From assembly GCA_017407325.1 (NCBI GenBank), contig JAFQWV010000002.1, positions 1 to 36,420 on the forward strand: a stretch of 36,420 bases of DNA. Reading direction: 5' to 3'. The translations under genes and the position numbers were made by a program. Below, piece by piece: positions 31,788 to 36,420 of this stretch; the first letter of the stretch is position 1, and each line of letters starts with the position of its first letter. The notes beneath the pieces are model-generated. The model made no database searches. It was given only the letters and a program-made list of their open reading frames with translations, and was not told the DNA's origin. This stretch comes from Clostridia bacterium (GTDB lineage Bacteria; Bacillota; Clostridia; Christensenellales; Borkfalkiaceae).

Positions 31788-33275
31788 ATGAAAAAATTAA
31801 TTATTTTATTATTAGTTTCTGTTTTTTCAATTTCACTTGTTGCATGCTCAAGCAACGACTCGACAAGTCAATCTGAAGCGACTTCAAGTGCAAACTCTGT
31901 TGAAAGTTCAGTTGCTACTTCAACCGAAAAGTCAACTGTTACTTCAACGCAACAAGAAAAACCTGTTTCTATTGAATTCGTAAACAATATCAAAAAATAT
32001 TGGGTTGTTGGCGAACAAGTTAATTATAATACTCTTTACGGTTATTTAACTTTGGAAAATAATCCAACCAGAAAGTTTGTTAATGCTAAAGATTTTGTAA
32101 TTGATAATGGTGGTTTAGACGTTTCGAAAACAGGTGTTTATCACCATACCGTTTCGTATCCAGGTCTTAGCGAAAAATTAGAATTTGATATCCAAATTTT
32201 AAGCAAACCTATTGAGAATAATGGTGTAGTTACAGTAAAGGTTGACCCTGAATTTAAGGGCGAATTGGCAAGTATTGACCAAAGTGGTGCATCTTGCTTT
32301 ACTGATATCTCTACTGCACTTTCAATTATAAAAGGTTGTAATTTTGCTCCTACCGTAATTAAGAATATTTATCTTGCGCCTGCAACCTATAAAGAAAAAT
32401 TTAATATTACAGCGCAAGAAACGAACGTCAGATTAATCGGTGAAGATAAAACTACTACAAAAATATCTTATGATGACTGTTCTGATGATGCAGGCGGTAC
32501 TGACGCGTCTTCTACGATAATCGTTGCCGGTTCAGGATTTATGGTTAAAAACGTTACCATTGAAAATGGTTACGATTACCTAAATGGAAAAGATGCGAAT
32601 AAGCAAGCAGTTGCAATGACTTGTAGTTCTGACGGCGCAGTATTCTATAACTGTAACTTCTTAGGCTATCAAGATACTTTACAACCAAAATCAGGTAGAC
32701 AATACTATAAAGATTGCTATATTGCAGGTTGTACTGACTTTATTTTTGGTAATAACGCTACTGCACTTTTTGAAAATTGTGAAATTAAAGTTTTAAAGAA
32801 AAGTAACGATAACTACGTAATTACCGCTCATAAAGGCAACAACGGTACTAACGGAAAGGATATTCCTGCTTACGGTTACGTGTTTAAAAACTGCAAATTA
32901 ACGGCAGAAGCAGGTGTTCCAGATGGAAGTACTTCTCTTGGTCGTCCTTGGCGCGCAGACGCTACGGTGGCGTATATTAACTGCGAAATGGGCGCGCACA
33001 TTTCAACAAAGGCTTTTGGTAATGCTGACGGCGCTATTTCCCGTTATCAATCAATGTCAGGCGGTGGATTAGTTAACGAACCTCAAAATGCTAATTTCGC
33101 TGAATATGGAAATACAGGTGCTGGCGCAGTTTCTGCACAAATAAATAACGACTTTACGTTACTTGCAAATGCAGACAACTATACTTATCAAAATATTTTT
33201 GCAAAAGTTAACGGCATGGTAACTTACAATACAGATTTTGATGCTCAAGCAATTTTAACTGCGTTTATCGGTTAA
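31788..33275 (+). CDS. Pectin methylesterase lipoprotein (CE8), first of three
   Basis: 495 aa. Lipobox LVAC gives lipidated Cys20, followed by a Ser/Thr linker (about 20-58) and an Ig-like module (about 60-145, with YWVVGEQVNY and VSKTGVYHHTVSYPG). The CE8 beta-helix (about 150-495) carries Asp296 (GYQDTL), Asp317 (DFIFGN) and Arg386 (LGRPW); the 21-residue Asp spacing equals that of Dickeya PemA (178, 199). It removes methyl esters from surface-bound pectin so that the calcium-dependent lyase can act. It is the only one of the three with the Ig-like module, and the first gene of the operon. Confidence 0.93.
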   Translation: MKKLIILLLVSVFSISLVACSSNDSTSQSEATSSANSVESSVATSTEKSTVTSTQQEKPVSIEFVNNIKKYWVVGEQVNYNTLYGYLTLENNPTRKFVNAKDFVIDNGGLDVSKTGVYHHTVSYPGLSEKLEFDIQILSKPIENNGVVTVKVDPEFKGELASIDQSGASCFTDISTALSIIKGCNFAPTVIKNIYLAPATYKEKFNITAQETNVRLIGEDKTTTKISYDDCSDDAGGTDASSTIIVAGSGFMVKNVTIENGYDYLNGKDANKQAVAMTCSSDGAVFYNCNFLGYQDTLQPKSGRQYYKDCYIAGCTDFIFGNNATALFENCEIKVLKKSNDNYVITAHKGNNGTNGKDIPAYGYVFKNCKLTAEAGVPDGSTSLGRPWRADATVAYINCEMGAHISTKAFGNADGAISRYQSMSGGGLVNEPQNANFAEYGNTGAGAVSAQINNDFTLLANADNYTYQNIFAKVNGMVTYNTDFDAQAILTAFIG

Positions 33276-33292
33276 TTAATAGGGTTTTTAAT

Positions 33293-34426
33293 ATGAAAAA
33301 ATTGTTATTGTTCTTTTTAGTAATTTTGTGTTTTTCCGTCTTTTTTGTTACAGGCTGTGGCAAAAACGAAGATAATCCAACGTCGGTGTCGGTAAACGTT
33401 AATGCTCAACACTCGGGTGCTGACGGCGCTGAGGTTGACGGTGTAAAAACGTTTAAAACGGTTCAAGGCGCTATTGATTATTTTACAAGCGAAAATTTAA
33501 ACAACGCGCAAAAAATCGTTAATATATCTGCAGGCGATTACCACGAAAAAATTACCGTAAATAAGGATATTGTCAATTTAAAACTCGTTGGTTCAACAAC
33601 GGGCGTTACAAAAATTACTTACGGCGACTACGCAGGTATGCTTGATGCGAACGGTAATAAAATAGGAACTGATAAAACTGCAACTGCAAACGTTCACGCA
33701 GAAGGTTTTATAGCAGAAAATATTTATTTTGAAAATTCTTTCGATTATTTTAACCCACCGCAAGGAGTTAAAGATTTACAAGCGCTTGCTATGTACTCAA
33801 GGGCTGATAAAGTTCAGTTTATAAACTGTATTTTTACCGGCGTTCAAGACACGTTAGAAGTCGTTTCAGGTCGTCAATACTTCAAAAACTGCACTATCAA
33901 AGGTTCTGTTGACTTCATTTTCGGTAACAACCCTTCAGTTTTATTCGATAACTGCGATATCGTATCTGTTAATCGTAATAAAAAAGGCGGTTACGTTACC
34001 GCTATGAAAGGTAACGACGGAACTAACGGTAACGCCGTTGCAACTTACGGTTTAGTGTTCAAGGGTTGCCGTTTAACTGCAGAACAAGGCATTGAAAACG
34101 GAACTATCGCTTTAGGCAGACCTTGGCGCGCAGATGCAACCGTTGCTTGGATTAATTGTGAAATAGGTGCTCATATCAGCATAAAAGCGTATGGAACAGG
34201 CTTAAGCCGTTATACTTATATGGAAGGCGGTGGTGTTGCTAACTATCCAAAAGATGCAAACTTTTTTGAATATGGAAATACAGGTGCTGGCGCAGTTTCT
34301 ACTCAACTTAATGATGACTTTACGCTTTTAACTGAAACTGAAGTGGCGTTGTATACTCCTGCAAATATTTTTGCAACTACTAACGGTGGCGTAACTTATA
34401 CGGGCGAATGGAACCCTTGTATGTAG
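33293..34426 (+). CDS. Pectin methylesterase lipoprotein (CE8), second of three
   Basis: 377 aa, the most compact copy: lipobox VTGC (Cys22), a very short linker, then the catalytic domain. Catalytic residues Asp186 (GVQDTLEV), Asp207 (DFIFGNNPS) and Arg276 (LGRPW) are present. It starts 17 bp after the first copy, so it is in the same transcript. It is closer to the third copy than to the first: both share QDTLEVVSGR and GSVDFIFGNNPS. Surface pectin demethylation; a different preference for methylation pattern or chain position is possible but not visible. Confidence 0.93.
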   Translation: MKKLLLFFLVILCFSVFFVTGCGKNEDNPTSVSVNVNAQHSGADGAEVDGVKTFKTVQGAIDYFTSENLNNAQKIVNISAGDYHEKITVNKDIVNLKLVGSTTGVTKITYGDYAGMLDANGNKIGTDKTATANVHAEGFIAENIYFENSFDYFNPPQGVKDLQALAMYSRADKVQFINCIFTGVQDTLEVVSGRQYFKNCTIKGSVDFIFGNNPSVLFDNCDIVSVNRNKKGGYVTAMKGNDGTNGNAVATYGLVFKGCRLTAEQGIENGTIALGRPWRADATVAWINCEIGAHISIKAYGTGLSRYTYMEGGGVANYPKDANFFEYGNTGAGAVSTQLNDDFTLLTETEVALYTPANIFATTNGGVTYTGEWNPCM

Positions 34427-34427
34427 T

Positions 34428-35900
34428 ATGAAAAAGTTAATTTCTGTATTAATTATTTGTATATTGACAGTTCTTACTATGACGGCTTGTACGGTAAATA
34501 CAGGAGATATTGAAGATATAACTTCTTCATCTTCAGGTAAGCGCAGTCTTAACTTTGCAAGTGATATTGAAAATTCGGTAAATATTAAACCTTCTAAAAG
34601 CAATTTACAAGGTAAAAGCAGTAAAGAACAAGATAAAGACAGTTCTAAAAATAGCTCTGTAACAAGCGCTGTTGAAAAGAGTTCGTCTAAGAGTAGCTTA
34701 GCAGATAGTTCGACTGAAAAGAGTTCGTCTAAGAGTAGTTCAAGCTCGAAATCAAGTTCGAAGTCAAGCTCGAAATCAAGTTCGAAGTCAAGTTCAAAAT
34801 CAAGCTCGACAGAAAGTTCAAGTGTTCAGTCGGGTAACGATACTCCGTCAACTCAAGCTACTGTTGACGTAATGGTTGATGCTAGCGTAAGCTCTAACGG
34901 AACAACTGTTGACGGTGTTAAAACTTATAAAACGGTAGCTGCTGCGCTAAATGCGATAAGTGGTGAAAACAAGACTATCGGCATAAAGAAAGGTACTTAT
35001 AAAGAAAAGCTTACTATTCCAGCTTCACTTAAGAACTTAACTTTAATAGGTGAGTCAAGTTCTAACACAACTTTAACTTACGGCGATTGTTCAAGTATGG
35101 TTGGCGATAGCACAGACGCATCTGCAAGCGTAACCGTTTTAGCTGAAGGATTTTCAGCAAAAAATATCCATTTTGAAAATTCTTACGATTACTTAGGCGG
35201 TAGCGAAAAGAACAAACAAGCCCTTGCGCTCTATATTAAGTCTGACAGAAGTACGTTCCATTCGTGTGTGTTTTCTGGTCACCAAGACACTTTGGAAGTC
35301 GTTTCAGGTCGCTATTATTTCTACGACTGCACGATAAAAGGCTCGGTAGACTTTATCTTCGGTAACAATCCGTCAATTTTGTTTGAAAATTGTGAAATAG
35401 TGTCGAGAAACCGCAATAGTTCAAACGGTGGATATATTACCGCTATGAAAGGTAATAACGGAACTAACGGCAGTGGCGTTGCGACTTATGGCTTAGTGTT
35501 TAAAGGTTGTGATTTCACGGCGGAAAGTGGCGTTAAATCGGGCTCGGTATCACTTGGTAGACCTTGGCGTGCAGATGCAACCGTAACGTTTATGAATTGT
35601 GATATGGGCGCACATTTATCGACTAAAGCATACAGCGGTGCAAGCTCTAAAGAGCGTTACGTTTATATGAACGGTGGTGGACTTAAAAACGAACCGCAAA
35701 ACGCTCATTTTACCGAATATAATAACACGGGAAGTGGAGCAATTAGTTCTGCAGTAAAAGGTTGCACGATGCTTACGTCAGCCCAAGCTCAAAATTACAC
35801 TTTATCAAATATTTTTGCTAAAACTAACGGCTCGGTTAAATATTCGACCGACTTTAATGCAGAAAGCGCATTAAACACTTTAAGTGCATTATACATCTAA
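34428..35900 (+). CDS. Pectin methylesterase lipoprotein (CE8) with Ser/Lys linker, third of three
   Basis: 490 aa, starting one base after the preceding stop. Lipobox MTAC (Cys21) is followed by an unusually long low-complexity region (about 35-145) of Ser and Lys, with repeated SSSK units, then the CE8 domain with Asp287 (GHQDTLEV), Asp308 (DFIFGNNPS) and Arg378 (LGRPW). The linker is encoded by a tandem DNA repeat (AGTTCGAAATCA-like units, 34737-34810) that could expand or contract. The linker probably projects the enzyme through the peptidoglycan or binds anionic polymers through its lysines (inference). Confidence 0.93.
   Translation: MKKLISVLIICILTVLTMTACTVNTGDIEDITSSSSGKRSLNFASDIENSVNIKPSKSNLQGKSSKEQDKDSSKNSSVTSAVEKSSSKSSLADSSTEKSSSKSSSSSKSSSKSSSKSSSKSSSKSSSTESSSVQSGNDTPSTQATVDVMVDASVSSNGTTVDGVKTYKTVAAALNAISGENKTIGIKKGTYKEKLTIPASLKNLTLIGESSSNTTLTYGDCSSMVGDSTDASASVTVLAEGFSAKNIHFENSYDYLGGSEKNKQALALYIKSDRSTFHSCVFSGHQDTLEVVSGRYYFYDCTIKGSVDFIFGNNPSILFENCEIVSRNRNSSNGGYITAMKGNNGTNGSGVATYGLVFKGCDFTAESGVKSGSVSLGRPWRADATVTFMNCDMGAHLSTKAYSGASSKERYVYMNGGGLKNEPQNAHFTEYNNTGSGAISSAVKGCTMLTSAQAQNYTLSNIFAKTNGSVKYSTDFNAESALNTLSALYI
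34737..34810 (+). repeat. Tandem 12-bp repeat inside the third methylesterase gene
   Basis: Near-identical 12-base units (AGCTCGAAATCA, AGTTCGAAGTCA and variants) run about six times and encode SSKS repeats. In-frame slippage would alter linker length without killing the gene. Confidence 0.7.
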
Positions 35901-35910
35901 CCAAATAAAA

Positions 35911-35941
35911 AAAATCCCTTGAACATTCAAGGGATTTTTTA
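35911..35941 (+). terminator. Terminator of the methylesterase operon
   Basis: Arms AAAATCCCTTGAA/TTCAAGGGATTTT (35911-35923/35926-35938) with a very short loop and a T-run; A-rich on the other strand, so it may also work in reverse. Confidence 0.85.
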
Positions 35942-35961
35942 TGAATAAAAAATATTCATAT

Positions 35962-35976
35962 TGACAATAATCATAA
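35962..35976 (+). promoter_or_regulatory. Possible PerR-like operator upstream of rubrerythrin
   Basis: TGACAATAATCATAA matches 11 of 14 defined positions of the PerR box (TTATAATnATTATAA). PerR controls rubrerythrin genes in Clostridium species. A clear -10/-35 pair was not found near it. Confidence 0.3.
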
Positions 35977-35997
35977 TATCTTAAAAGGAGAGTAATT

Positions 35998-36420
35998 ATG
36001 GATTTAAAAAACAGTGAAACTTATCAAAACTTAGCAAGGGCGTTTGCAGGCGAGTGTCAAGCGCAAAACCGTTATAAATTTATCGAGTACGGAGCTAGAA
36101 AAGAAGGCTATTCGTGTTTAGCAGAAGTTATTGATAAAATCGTTTATAACGAATTTAATCACGCGCGTATGTTTTATACTGAAATTCAAAAAGCGTCAAA
36201 AGAAACGATTGATAACATTGATTATTGCTTAGGCACGCCGTTTCGTGAAAAGTGGGACTTGACAGAAAATCTTCGACTTGCCGCTATGGACGAGTTTGAA
36301 GAAACTAAAATCTATCCCGAATTTGCAAAGACTGCTTTTGACGAAGGATTTGAAAGGGTAGGCAAACTTTTTACTAATATTGCCGAGATTGAAAAATGCC
36401 ATAATATGCTGTTTACCGAC
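35998..36420 (+). CDS. Rubrerythrin (5' part, cut by the window end)
   Basis: 141 codons visible from the ATG at 35998 with AAGGAG seven bases upstream; the gene continues past the window. The ferritin-like diiron domain shows the first helix FAGECQAQNRYKFI (with the expected Glu) and helix NEFNHARMFY (E-x-x-H), followed by AAMDEFEETKIYPEFAKTA and EIEKCHN, again with Glu and E-x-x-H ligands. Rubrerythrins reduce hydrogen peroxide in the cytoplasm of anaerobes. The C-terminal rubredoxin domain, if present, would be outside the window. Unrelated to pectin use. Confidence 0.92.
   Translation, partial: MDLKNSETYQNLARAFAGECQAQNRYKFIEYGARKEGYSCLAEVIDKIVYNEFNHARMFYTEIQKASKETIDNIDYCLGTPFREKWDLTENLRLAAMDEFEETKIYPEFAKTAFDEGFERVGKLFTNIAEIEKCHNMLFTD

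Noticed and set aside
34737-34810. Possible CRISPR-like repeat array
   Set aside because: Units are 12 bp, contiguous without spacers, in frame and encode the Ser/Lys linker of the third methylesterase.
35961-35996. TTGACA at 35961-35966 as a rubrerythrin -35 box
   Set aside because: No -10 at acceptable spacing: 17 bp downstream falls on the ribosome binding site itself.

Overview
The window looks like a chromosomal segment of a low-GC, endospore-forming Clostridia-type Firmicute, probably from a plant-fibre-rich habitat such as a gut. The reasons are a full-length SpoIVA, monoderm-style lipoproteins (four lipobox enzymes or binding proteins plus a lipobox solute-binding protein), strong GGAGG ribosome binding sites, sigma-A promoters of TTGACA/TATAAT type, and the standard code (TGA used as stop). 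No species can be named from the sequence alone.

Layout. 1-700: a start-less type I restriction specificity (HsdS) remnant, a palindrome-rich spacer with two tRNA T-arm relics, then a tRNA-Ser(UGA) with its terminator, all consistent with an integration or rearrangement hot spot. 700-9600: housekeeping and accessory genes, namely a YfhO-family membrane protein, a thiamine transporter (ThiT) with an unusual N-terminal membrane extension under a TPP riboswitch, spoIVA, a HAD phosphatase and an alpha/beta-hydrolase carbohydrate esterase. 8840-26660: an AraC regulator followed by a long pectin/oligogalacturonide catabolic and import cluster. Its genes are kduD, KDPG aldolase, a TIM-barrel isomerase, kduI, a sugar ABC ATPase, uxaC, an ABC permease pair with a very long solute-binding lipoprotein, five small membrane proteins without assignable function, a second ABC ATPase, then cytoplasmic GH28 and GH105 enzymes. 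26740-35940: the secreted arm, with a PL9 pectate lyase carrying a C-terminal membrane anchor, a small beta-sandwich lipoprotein, and three tandem CE8 pectin methylesterase lipoproteins. The window ends inside a rubrerythrin gene.

How it works together (inference from families). Surface CE8 enzymes de-esterify pectin, and the anchored PL9 lyase cuts the de-esterified galacturonan. The solute-binding protein and permease pair import unsaturated oligomers. Inside, GH105 removes the unsaturated terminal residue and GH28 trims galacturonate. UxaC isomerises galacturonate, KduI and KduD convert 5-keto-4-deoxyuronate to 2-keto-3-deoxygluconate (KDG), and the aldolase splits KDPG. KDG kinase and the tagaturonate-to-KDG steps (UxaB, UxaA) are not in the window and must lie elsewhere or be replaced. 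The least explained part is the set of small membrane proteins interleaved with the transporter.
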